Below are positions 1 through 7,137 of a DNA stretch of 50,217 bases, one piece after another (positions within the stretch are counted from its first letter, which is position 1; each line of letters opens with the position of its first letter). This DNA comes from Spirochaetales bacterium (GTDB taxonomy: Bacteria > Spirochaetota > Spirochaetia > SZUA-6 > RPPD01): NCBI GenBank assembly GCA_016934415.1, contig JAFGSW010000040.1:1-50217 (forward strand), given 5' to 3'. A program made the position numbers and the translations under genes. The notes under the pieces were generated by a model, which saw only the letters and a program-made list of their open reading frames with translations, did no database searches and was not told the DNA's origin.

Positions 1-75
1 AATAGCGATCGATGCATGTCAAATAGCGATCGATGCATGTCAAATAGCGATCGATGCATGTCAAATAGCGATCGT
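1..75. repeat. 21-bp tandem repeat array, cut by window edge
   Basis: A 21-bp unit (core GCGATCGATGCATGTC) is repeated about 3.5 times without mismatch and ends in the partial unit AAATAGCGATCG. There are no spacers, so it is not a CRISPR. It may continue beyond base 1. The period is a multiple of three, but no frame here links to a recognisable protein. Confidence 0.85.
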
Positions 76-322
76 TCTATCCGCCGCATGGAACGATGGA
101 TGAGTCATATCCGATGCCTCGATTTTTAGTAACGAGAATCGTGGTCGTGGTTCCGAATTCGGGCGGTTACGGCCTTCGTTCGTCCGATCCGGAGGTCGAA
201 CGTGCGCTCGCAGATAGAAGTGGGCAGATCGTTCCCCATTGAAGGATGGGACGACGTATCTTCCTGCGCCCCCTACTCATCCCTCACGTTTTTGTGTGTA
301 GTGAAGGGGAATATTATACTCA
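76..322. other. intergenic, no supported gene
   Basis: This stretch holds a small inverted repeat (ATCGTTC ... GAACGAT, 71-97) and a 49-codon open frame from ATG 96 that has no ribosome binding site and no recognisable sequence. I see no gene I can support. Confidence 0.4.
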
Positions 323-1012
323 TCAAAAGGGGAAGAATCCCAGAAGATTGAAGAAAAAGTTCGCTATGGAGCCGACGATAATTTTGATCCCGATAAATAG
401 AAAGTTTGGCCCGCCCAACTGGCCGATGACCATCGAGAGAACCAGGAGACCAAGAAAGAAAAACGTACCGTATCGGTAGAGCTTCGCCTCGGTTTCCGGC
501 CGGACTTTGATAACGGCGAATATGAGATGCGATCCGTCGAGCGGCGGGATGGGGATGAGGTTGAAGACGCAGAGAGCGTAGTTGAGAATAATGATCCCCA
601 TATAAATTTGTGAGATCACGCCTTCCTGGTTGAAGAAGGCGAACAGCTGATCCGGGAAGACAAGCAAGTAAAGGCGCAGGAGGATTGAAAAAAACACTCC
701 CAGCACCAGGTTGGCCCCCGGACCGGCCAGGGAGACGAGCACCTCGTCGCGGCGGGGATGGCGCATGTAATTGCGGTTGATCTGCACCGGCTTGGCCCAT
801 CCGAATCCGGCCACCAGCAGGAAGAGGAAACCGACGGGATCGAGATGGCGAAGCGGATTCAAGGTGATGCGGCCCTGTTCCCGCGGGGTGGGATCGCCCA
901 GCTTCCAGGCGGTGAAGGCGTGCATGAACTCATGGAAGACGAGCCCGATGACGACGCCCGGCAGGGTGATCAAGATTCTCGTCAATATGCCCGTTATGCC
1001 CTGTAATCCCAT
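323..1012 (-). CDS. M50-family (site-2-protease-like) membrane metalloprotease
   Basis: This is a 229-residue integral membrane protein of the compact peptidase M50 group found in many bacteria, predicted to cleave substrates within or next to the membrane. The zinc motif HEFMH lies at residues 27-31 in the first membrane segment. The third ligand is in the family NPxxPLDG-type motif (IPPLDGS, Asp159). Four to five further hydrophobic helices follow. There is no PDZ domain, so it belongs to the short rhomboid-sized class rather than the RseP class. GGAGG lies four bases before the ATG. It is the last gene of the xseA-xseB-M50 run, 41 bases after xseB. The substrate cannot be inferred; sigma-factor release is only one possibility. 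Confidence 0.85.
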   Translation of the reverse strand: MGLQGITGILTRILITLPGVVIGLVFHEFMHAFTAWKLGDPTPREQGRITLNPLRHLDPVGFLFLLVAGFGWAKPVQINRNYMRHPRRDEVLVSLAGPGANLVLGVFFSILLRLYLLVFPDQLFAFFNQEGVISQIYMGIIILNYALCVFNLIPIPPLDGSHLIFAVIKVRPETEAKLYRYGTFFFLGLLVLSMVIGQLGGPNFLFIGIKIIVGSIANFFFNLLGFFPF

Positions 1013-1053
1013 AATGCCTCCTTGCTGCGGCGGTACGGTGATCCGCTTTGCCG

Positions 1054-1293
1054 CTATTCGTCCTCGTCCGCCCCGCCGAAAAGCTCCATCTGCGGCGGTT
1101 CGCCCGAGGCCGCCGGCTGGTTCACGAGGATCTCCACCTTGCGCTCGATCCTGGCGAGCTCCTTCTCCAGGGCCTTGGCGGTCTTGATTCCCTCCTCGAA
1201 CAGGGCGATGCTCTCCTCGAGCGGAAGCTTTCCCTCGCGGATCTTCTCCCCGATCTCCTCGAGCCGTTTCAACTTGTCCTCAAATGCTGCCAT
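1054..1293 (-). CDS. xseB: exodeoxyribonuclease VII small subunit
   Basis: A 79-residue protein of the usual XseB length. It is helical, with the family pattern FEDKLKRLEEIGEKIREG near the start and LEESIALFEEGIK in the middle, and an acidic C-terminal tail. XseB binds the large subunit as multiple copies to form the nuclease that degrades single-stranded DNA from either end during mismatch and recombination repair. Its start lies inside the 3' end of xseA (14-base overlap), which implies coupled translation and fits the fixed stoichiometry of the complex. Confidence 0.93.
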   Translation of the reverse strand: MAAFEDKLKRLEEIGEKIREGKLPLEESIALFEEGIKTAKALEKELARIERKVEILVNQPAASGEPPQMELFGGADEDE

Positions 1294-2509
1294 GCGGGTC
1301 GGTCTCCTTTACCTCGGTCTCCAGCGTCCCCTGATGAAGGAAGACGCGGAGCAGTCTGCCGGCGGCGGTGTCGCGGGCCTTCGTGACGACCCGGCCGGTC
1401 TTTTTATCGCTCACCACGGCGAATCCCCTTTTCAGGATTTCCCGCGGCGAGCTCGCCTCCAGGGTGTTCCGCGCCAGCTCGAATCGGTGGCGGAAGGCGA
1501 TGAGCCGGTCGCGCATCCCCTCGAGCACCGCCTCCTTGGCGTCGTCGCAGGCCTGGAGCACGGGCTGGAGGCAGGCCCGGAACTCGCGCTCGAACTCCTC
1601 GGGCGCGAACCGCTCGAGCTTGGAGCGGATCGCCTCGAGGCGGCGGCGGAGCGCGAAGTCGATGCCTTCGCGCGTTTCGCGGACGCGGCGTAAAAGCTCG
1701 TCCCGCGAGGCGGAGACGAGCTCCGCGGCCGCGGACGGGGTGGGGGCCCGCACGTCGGCGGCGAAATCGGTGAGGGCGAAGTCGATCTCGTGGCCCACGG
1801 CGCTGATCACCGGAATGCGCGAGGCGGCCACGGCCCGCACCACCGCCTCGTCGGAGAAGGGGAGCAGGTCCTCGAGCGAGCCGCCGCCGCGGCCGATGAT
1901 GATCACCTCCGCGAGGCGGAAGCGGTTGGCGGTCTCGATCCGGCGGACCAACACCGGCGGCGCCTCCTCGCCCTGCACGGGCGAGGGGAGGACGACGACG
2001 TTGATCCCCGAGTGGCGCCGCCCGAGCACCTGCAGGATGTCGCGCAGGGCGGCGCCCGTGGGCGAGGTAATGACGGCGACGCGGCGCGGCAGGAGGGGGA
2101 GCGGCTTCTTGCGCGCGGGATCGAAAAGCCCCTCCGCGGCGAGCCTTCGTTTGCGCTCCTCGATCATGGCGAGGATCTCGCCTTCGCCCGCCTTGACGAG
2201 CTCCTCGCAGATGAGCTGGTAGGTGCCGCGCTTGGCGTACACGGAGATCGCGCCCCGCGCCTTGACCTTCAACCCGTCCGAGGGGGCGAAGCGCAGGCCG
2301 AGCGTCCGGTTCTTGAACATCACCGCCTGGATGATCGCGTCCTGGTCCTTGAGGTTGAAGTAGCAGTGGCCGGCGGAGGAGAGCTTCCAGTTGGAGATCT
2401 CGCCCTCCACCCGGACGTCGGGGAATCCCTCCTCGAGCATCCCCTTGATGAGGCCGGTGATCTGGCTCACCGTGAAGACTTTTTCTCCCCCGGAAATTGC
2501 GTCCGTCAT
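1280..2509 (-). CDS. xseA: exodeoxyribonuclease VII large subunit
   Basis: The catalytic subunit of exonuclease VII, 409 residues from the chosen ATG. The N-terminal OB fold (FTVSQITGLIKGMLEEGF ... VEGEISNW) is followed by the catalytic domain with PRRVAVITSPTGAALRDI, the metal-site motif GRGGGSLEDL and AVGHEIDFALTDFAADVRAPTPS. A longer frame starting at 2548 exists. I chose 2509 because conserved sequence begins there and because a promoter-like pair (TTGCCA, 17 bases, TACTCT) ends 10 bases upstream, so the longer frame would start at the -35 box. No Shine-Dalgarno is visible, which fits a leaderless message. Confidence 0.93.
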   Translation of the reverse strand: MTDAISGGEKVFTVSQITGLIKGMLEEGFPDVRVEGEISNWKLSSAGHCYFNLKDQDAIIQAVMFKNRTLGLRFAPSDGLKVKARGAISVYAKRGTYQLICEELVKAGEGEILAMIEERKRRLAAEGLFDPARKKPLPLLPRRVAVITSPTGAALRDILQVLGRRHSGINVVVLPSPVQGEEAPPVLVRRIETANRFRLAEVIIIGRGGGSLEDLLPFSDEAVVRAVAASRIPVISAVGHEIDFALTDFAADVRAPTPSAAAELVSASRDELLRRVRETREGIDFALRRRLEAIRSKLERFAPEEFEREFRACLQPVLQACDDAKEAVLEGMRDRLIAFRHRFELARNTLEASSPREILKRGFAVVSDKKTGRVVTKARDTAAGRLLRVFLHQGTLETEVKETDPHGSI

Positions 2510-2519
2510 GACGGTTTTC

Positions 2520-2548
2520 AGAGTACACTTTTCAATGTCGCTTGGCAA
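2520..2548 (-). promoter_or_regulatory. putative xseA promoter, leaderless geometry
   Basis: Reading on the minus strand: TTGCCA (2548-2543), a 17-base spacer, and TACTCT (2525-2520), then 10 bases to the xseA ATG. The -35 box matches five of six consensus bases and the -10 box three of six. Transcription would start within a few bases of the ATG. Confidence 0.45.
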
Positions 2549-2559
2549 GGAGAAGAAAA

Positions 2560-2720
2560 ACTACGGATAACGCGGATGAGCGCGGATGAGGAATGAAGTG
2601 AGAAAATATGTTCAGAAAGCATCTCACTAGCGGCGCAGGTTGAGCTCCTCCCCCGATCATTACTTGATCCTCATGCTCCTCCTCTTGTATCCGCGTCCTA
2701 TCCGCGCGCATCCGTAGTGT
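2560..2720. repeat. inverted pair of CGGAT-type dispersed repeats
   Basis: The left arm (2563-2592) reads CTACGGATAACGCGGATGAG and continues in the same style. The right arm (2688-2718) is its inverse, ending GCGCATCCGTAGT. The pair could fold into a long imperfect stem around about 95 bases of unrelated sequence. The same family recurs at 4766, 5933, 12419/12601, 14940/15058, 17966/18080, 20766 and 33027. It sits between the divergent xseA and speA genes. Confidence 0.75.
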
Positions 2721-2806
2721 CTCTTTTGCGGAAGCGGATATTGACAATGCAATCGTTTTATCCCATACCATTTTATGAATATCTTTTTCCACCGGGAGAA
2801 CAATCA

Positions 2807-4726
2807 TTGAACAAGAGTCGGGAGATCAAGAACTGGACGATCCAGGACACGGCCGAGCTCTACGGCATCGACAACTGGGGCAAGGGGTATTTTAAAATAA
2901 CGGAGAACGGCGAGACGGCGGTCCTCCTCGGCGCGCCGGACAACCTGCGGGAGGTCAGCCTCTACACGCTGGCCGAGGGGCTGCGCCAGCGAGGCATCGG
3001 TATGCCCATCCTTCTCCGTTTCGAAGACATCCTGAAGCGCCAGGTGGACTACCTGAACCGCGCGTTCCGCGCCAAGATGGGCGAGTACAATTACTCCGGC
3101 GCCTACAAGGCGGTGTATCCGATTAAAGTCAACCAGCAGGAACGGGTGATCAAGGACATTACCACCTACGGCGCCCAATACGACCACGGCCTGGAGGCGG
3201 GCAGCAAGGCCGAGCTCATGATCGCGCTGGCCTACGTCAAGTCGAAGGACGCCCTGGTCATCTGCAACGGCTACAAGGACGAGGAGTTCGTCGATCTGGC
3301 GCTCTACGGGCGGAAGATGGGCCTGAACGTCTTCATCGTGGTGGAGCGGCCCGGCGAGCTGAAAACCATCATGAGCCGCTCCCAGGCGCTCGGCATCCGG
3401 CCCGCCATCGGCCTCCGGGTGAAGCTCTCCTCTTCGGTGAGCGGGAAGTGGTCCGAATCGGCCGGCGACTTCTCGGTCTTCGGCCTCACGGCTTCCCAGA
3501 TGCTCGAGGCGGTGGACGTGCTGAAAGAGGCGGACATGCTCGATTGCCTGCGTCTCCTCCACTACCACCTGGGCTCGCAGATCCCGGACATCAAGAACAT
3601 CCGCGCCTCTGTGGCCGAGGCCTGCCGCTATTATGCGGCCCTGGCCGAGGTCGGCGCGCCGATGGGCTACCTCGACATCGGCGGCGGCCTCGCCGTCGAC
3701 TACGACGGCTCCAAGACCAATTTCGCGCACAGCCGCAACTACTCGATCGACGAGTACTGCTCGGACGTGGTGGACGTGGTCATGTCCACCATGGACGAAG
3801 CCGAGATCGCGCATCCAGACATCGTCTCCGAAACGGGCCGGGCCCTCGTCGCCTACACCTCGGTGCTGATCTTCAACATTCTCGACGTCAACACGTTCAC
3901 CGCTCCCGACCTGGCGGTCGACCTTTCCCCCGACGCGCACGAGCTTCTCACGAACCTGAAGTACGTGTACAACAACGTCGGCCCCAAGAACCTCCAGGAG
4001 ATGTACCACGACGCCCTCTTTTACCGCGACGAGGCGCGTTCCCGCTTCATGTCGGGAGGGATGGACCTCCGCGACCGCGGTCTCGCCGACCAGATCTTCT
4101 GGCAGATACTCATCAAGCTTTCCCAGCAGGCCGCGCAGCTGCGCTTCGTGCCCGAGGAGCTCAAGGATCTCGAGAAGGTGATGGTGAGCATCTACTACGG
4201 CAACTTCTCCGTTTTCCAGTCCCTGCCCGACAGTTGGGCCATCGACCAGCTCTTCCCCATCATGCCCCTCCACCGCCTCAAGGAGCAGCCGACCGTGTCC
4301 GCCATCGTGGCCGACACCACCTGCGACTGCGACGGGAAGATCGACCAGTTCGTCGATCTCTACGACGTCAAGTCCTACCTGCCCCTCCACGAGCTTACGG
4401 AGAGCGAGGAGTACTACCTGGGCGTGTTCCTGGTGGGCGCCTACCAGGAAACGCTGGGCGATCTGCACAACCTCTTCGGCGACACGCACGTCATCTCGGT
4501 TCGGCTCGACGAGGACGGCGAGGTCGTCTTCACCAACGAGCTCTCCGGCGATTCGGTGGGCGACGTCCTCTCCTACGTGGAGTACTCTCCCAAGGAGCTC
4601 ATCGAGACGTTCAAGTCCCAGGTGGAGCAGGCCGTGCGCTCCAACCGCCTCACCCCCATCGAGCGCCGCGACATCATGAAGGCGTACGAGGAGGGGATGA
4701 ACGGGTATACGTACTTCGAGATGTGA
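2807..4726 (+). CDS. speA: biosynthetic arginine decarboxylase
   Basis: A PLP-dependent enzyme converting arginine to agmatine, the first step of the agmatine route to putrescine. It has 639 residues from the TTG at 2807, close to the usual 630-660. I chose this TTG because GGGAGAA lies six bases upstream and family similarity starts right after it (the pattern KNWTIQDTAELYGIDNWGKG). The frame is open to an ATG at 2717. Family motifs seen: YKAVYPIKVNQQ with the PLP lysine, HLGSQIPDI, DIGGGLAVDY, ETGRALVAY and, near the end, ADTTCDCDGKID with the catalytic cysteine. It is monocistronic here, with the next gene on the other strand and no other polyamine gene nearby. Confidence 0.95.
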   Translation: MNKSREIKNWTIQDTAELYGIDNWGKGYFKITENGETAVLLGAPDNLREVSLYTLAEGLRQRGIGMPILLRFEDILKRQVDYLNRAFRAKMGEYNYSGAYKAVYPIKVNQQERVIKDITTYGAQYDHGLEAGSKAELMIALAYVKSKDALVICNGYKDEEFVDLALYGRKMGLNVFIVVERPGELKTIMSRSQALGIRPAIGLRVKLSSSVSGKWSESAGDFSVFGLTASQMLEAVDVLKEADMLDCLRLLHYHLGSQIPDIKNIRASVAEACRYYAALAEVGAPMGYLDIGGGLAVDYDGSKTNFAHSRNYSIDEYCSDVVDVVMSTMDEAEIAHPDIVSETGRALVAYTSVLIFNILDVNTFTAPDLAVDLSPDAHELLTNLKYVYNNVGPKNLQEMYHDALFYRDEARSRFMSGGMDLRDRGLADQIFWQILIKLSQQAAQLRFVPEELKDLEKVMVSIYYGNFSVFQSLPDSWAIDQLFPIMPLHRLKEQPTVSAIVADTTCDCDGKIDQFVDLYDVKSYLPLHELTESEEYYLGVFLVGAYQETLGDLHNLFGDTHVISVRLDEDGEVVFTNELSGDSVGDVLSYVEYSPKELIETFKSQVEQAVRSNRLTPIERRDIMKAYEEGMNGYTYFEM

Positions 4727-4728
4727 GG

Positions 4729-4860
4729 GGACGGCGGGCGTCTCGCCCGCCGGGGAAAGTGGAAAAACTACGGATGGGACGCGGATGAAGACGAATGAGG
4801 GAAGTGGCGTTCGCTGAGCGTATCTCGCAGCGAAGCTTCAAGCGAGTCGAAGCGAACCTG
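4729..4860. repeat. composite intergenic repeat block
   Basis: Three modules follow speA. First is a palindrome with 9-bp arms, CGGCGGGCG-TCT-CGCCCGCCG (4732-4752). Next is a CGGAT-type dispersed repeat (4766-4800). Last is a module bounded by GTTCGCT (4809-4815) and AGCGAAC (4851-4857). The last two modules occur in the same order at 33027-33126. The palindrome could also act as a terminator-like hairpin, but no T run follows it. Confidence 0.7.
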
Positions 4861-5020
4861 CGAGTAACGGTCGTGATCTGCGGAAAGGGAACCACGGAGG
4901 GGGAAGGGGTGGAGAAACAGAATTCTGGAACGGCTGTCGGATTCTTTTCTATATAATGAGGTTTGGAATTGGATTGAGGTAAAAATCAGTTAAGCGTAAG
5001 AACAAATACAAGGTGAGGAT
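4861..5020. other. intergenic, possible -10 box only
   Basis: AT-rich spacer. TATAAT occurs at about 4950 (in CTATATAATGAGG) without a convincing -35 box. No gene is seen apart from the very small frame that follows. Confidence 0.3.
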
Positions 5021-5107
5021 ATGAGTTTTTTGGTTTTTCTTTGTGGAATTGAACTTGTTGTATTTGCGGCGTTTTTTCATGAAAGAGAAATAGAGCAGTA
5101 TTTATAA
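5021..5107 (+). CDS. candidate 28-residue membrane microprotein
   Basis: A 29-codon frame starts at ATG 5021, with AAGGTGAGGAT directly upstream as a plausible ribosome binding site. The product is one hydrophobic segment (MSFLVFLCGIELVVFAAFF) followed by a short charged tail (HEREIEQYL), the layout of small single-span membrane proteins. A TATAAT box lies about 70 bases upstream. There is no homology I recognise and the length alone could occur by chance, so I hold it weakly. Confidence 0.3.
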   Translation: MSFLVFLCGIELVVFAAFFHEREIEQYL

Positions 5108-5221
5108 CTATCGTGACACCGTTTTGATCTCCGCGTCCTGTCCGGGCGCGGGGTTTAACTCGATATTGTTGAGGGGCAAGCTGAATGTTTCACGACCTCT
5201 CGAGGGCAGACTCTTTCTGGC

Positions 5222-5854
5222 CTATTCCTCTTCACCCATTTCATCATCATCATCATCGTCGTCCAGGTCTTCGTCATCCTCGAAATCGTCGTCGTAGTCT
5301 TCATCGTCGTCGGTCATGTCGTCGTCGATGTCCGTTTCGTCGAGCGGATTTTCTTCTTCCATGATTGCCTCCTTCTTTTTCCCGCCGGCCTTCTTTTTTT
5401 TCTTGGGCTCGGCCGGAGCGAGCGATTCGAGGATCAGGTCGAGTTTCCGGTTGATGTCGCGCATCTGCCTTTCCAGACCCTTGAGGTCGGGCTGGCGTTC
5501 GCCGCCTTTGCGGAAGTCGCGGTCCTGGTTGCGGAACGACGGGCGTCCGCGGTCCTTGCCGCCGAAGCGCTTCGGACCGGAATCGCTTTCGCCCTTGAAG
5601 CATTGTTTGCAGAGGACGGGCCGGCTGCCGGTCGGTTTGAAGGGCACGGTGCAGGACCGGCCGCATTGGTCGCAGACGGCGTCGAAAACGGCGCGTTCCT
5701 CGCGGTCCCAGCCGCCGCCGAAGCTCCGGTCGCCCTTGTCGCGGCCCTTGTTGAAGCCGCCGCCGAAGCCCTTGTCGCGGCTTTTATTGAAGCCGCCGAA
5801 TTTGCCCCCGCCCTTGCGTTTATCTGAAAATTTATCGTGCTTTGGTTTGAACAT
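5222..5854 (-). CDS. zinc-ribbon protein with Gly/Arg-rich head and acidic tail
   Basis: A 210-residue protein of unknown function. Residues 10-50 are basic and Gly/Phe/Arg-rich, with repeated units like FGGGFNKGRDKG. Residues 55-87 hold a CxxC ... CxxC zinc ribbon (C61, C64 and C82, C85, with an extra C68) that matches the small uncharacterised CxxC-x17-CxxC family known from environmental bacteria. A Lys/Arg-rich stretch and a short predicted helix (LKGLERQMRDINRKLDLILESL) follow, and the last 45 residues are almost all Asp and Glu. The mix suggests a nucleic-acid-binding, possibly condensate-forming protein; that is inference. The frame is open further upstream, but that part reads through a dispersed repeat, so I start at the ATG at 5854. 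Confidence 0.75.
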   Translation of the reverse strand: MFKPKHDKFSDKRKGGGKFGGFNKSRDKGFGGGFNKGRDKGDRSFGGGWDREERAVFDAVCDQCGRSCTVPFKPTGSRPVLCKQCFKGESDSGPKRFGGKDRGRPSFRNQDRDFRKGGERQPDLKGLERQMRDINRKLDLILESLAPAEPKKKKKAGGKKKEAIMEEENPLDETDIDDDMTDDDEDYDDDFEDDEDLDDDDDDDEMGEEE

Positions 5855-5925
5855 AGGATGGGGAGCATACTCCCTTTCCGGAAAATAGGCAAGGGGGCTT
5901 TTTTGTGCGCCGGGAAGGAAAGAGA

Positions 5926-5970
5926 ACCGCGGATAAGACGCGGATGGGAGAAAAAGGACGAAGGGAAAAA
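5926..5970. repeat. CGGAT-type dispersed repeat, single copy
   Basis: GAACCGCGGATAAGACGCGG and the following bases match the same interspersed family as at 2563 and 14940. It lies between the zinc-ribbon gene and the DUF4037 pseudogene. Confidence 0.6.
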
Positions 5971-6035
5971 CGGGGGACGAAAGGATAATTCTCTTGGCTG
6001 ATTGAATATGAATGGCACGATCAGCTTGTTTTCTT

Positions 6036-6874
6036 CTATTCAAAAAAGCGTTGAAGGATCGGGCGGAAGGCCGGGTCTTCCAGCAGATCCGTATTATCGG
6101 TAAAAACGTCGATGCTGCCGATGGGGCTTCGCTTGATGAGGCCCGTAATATGCGGGTCGGTGATTTTTCCCAGGAGGGCGGACTTAAATTTGTCGCCGTT
6201 GATGACCTTGAACGGCCTGCCCCAAAAGGGCGATACCTTCTCCGGCAGCGGTTCGGTCAGTTCGAGATTGTTGTGCATTCGGGCCAAAACCGAATACGCG
6301 CGGGTGAGCTGCTTTTCGCGCGCCCGCCATGACTGTGCGCGCGCACTGTTTCCAGGCCGAGGTCGTCATGGAAGACCCGGCCCGCCGCGAGGGAACGGAG
6401 CTTTTGCTGCGGCAGGGTGAGCCAGTCGCCGGCGGACAACTCGAGATTGACGTCGATGTTCAGATAATTTTCGAAGAAGCCGTCGACCGTGAAAGCCTCG
6501 ACGCGGTGGTTCACGGGACCTGTCCGGACGGGGCGCATGAACATGGCGCCATTGTCGTTCGGATCCGGCGCCGTGAAATTCGTCGGATACCCGGCGAATG
6601 AAACAGGCAATCTTTCTCCAAGAAGGGCGTGTATGTCGTCTTTCCTCGACCGCCAATCCCCGGGCGGCAGGAAAAGCATCAGCCGCGGGCCCCAGTGATG
6701 GTCGGTGGACATTTCGTCGTCGAACCCAAGCACTTCGGAACCGGGTCCGATGAGGGCGGCGGAATAACGCAGGCCGGGAAAGCCCGCGTCCAGTATCGGT
6801 TTGACGGCTTCCCGGTAGAAGCGCCCGGCAAGCTCGAGGCCGTGAATGAAAACGGGATTCGTTTTTTTTCTCAT
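6036..6874 (-). pseudogene. DUF4037 (nucleotidyltransferase-like) gene with internal deletion and frameshift
   Basis: The first part (6874 to about 6325) encodes a DUF4037 N-terminus: FIHGLELAGRFYREAVKPIL, then AALIGPGSEVLGFDDEMSTD and HHWGPRLMLFLP, up to the family motif FHDDLGLETVR. Reading then has to shift frame near 6315-6340, where WRAREKQLTRAYSVLARMHN and TEPLPEKVSPFWGRPFKVI resume the family C-terminus to the stop at 6036. From memory of full-length members, roughly 70-85 residues between these blocks (the YYPxDVW ... RLCFLMER region) are missing. An out-of-frame deletion therefore explains both defects. Family members are predicted nucleotidyltransferase-fold proteins with the GSxxxGFDDExSxDHD-like motif. 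The flanking dispersed repeats may have promoted rearrangement. Confidence 0.8.
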
Positions 6875-6888
6875 AATTTGCCGGGTTG

Positions 6889-7136
6889 TGTTACTTCGCT
6901 TCCTTCCGCGGTTTTCGGTTGGCGTTCCTCATTCGTATCCGTCACCTGCCGTTGCATTTTCTCTACGGCGGGCGAGACGCCCGCCGTACCAGCGGGCTTT
7001 GCCGAATTGCTTTCTCCCATCTGCAGTCTTTCCTTCATTCTTTTCCTGGTTTCCTGGCTTCCTCAGCTTCTCCCTCTTCCCCTCCGTGCTCTCCGTTTTC
7101 TCCGTGTGCTCCGTGTCCTCCGACGAAGGCCCCTGA
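6889..7136. repeat. cluster of short intergenic repeats
   Basis: No gene here. The stretch contains an inverse CGGAT-like remnant (6900-6945), the GC palindrome CGGCGGGCG-AGA-CGCCCGCCG (6966-6986, same hairpin as at 4732 in the other orientation), a CCTGGTTTCCTGGCTTCC motif (7047-7066) that recurs at 18130 and 27998, and a run of CTCCGTG steps (7085-7125). Confidence 0.65.
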
Positions 7137-7137
7137 A

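Noticed and set aside
2717-2806. Longer speA start at ATG 2717 or 2747
   Set aside because: The extra residues read through a dispersed repeat and do not match the family. The TTG at 2807 has a well-placed GGGAGAA.
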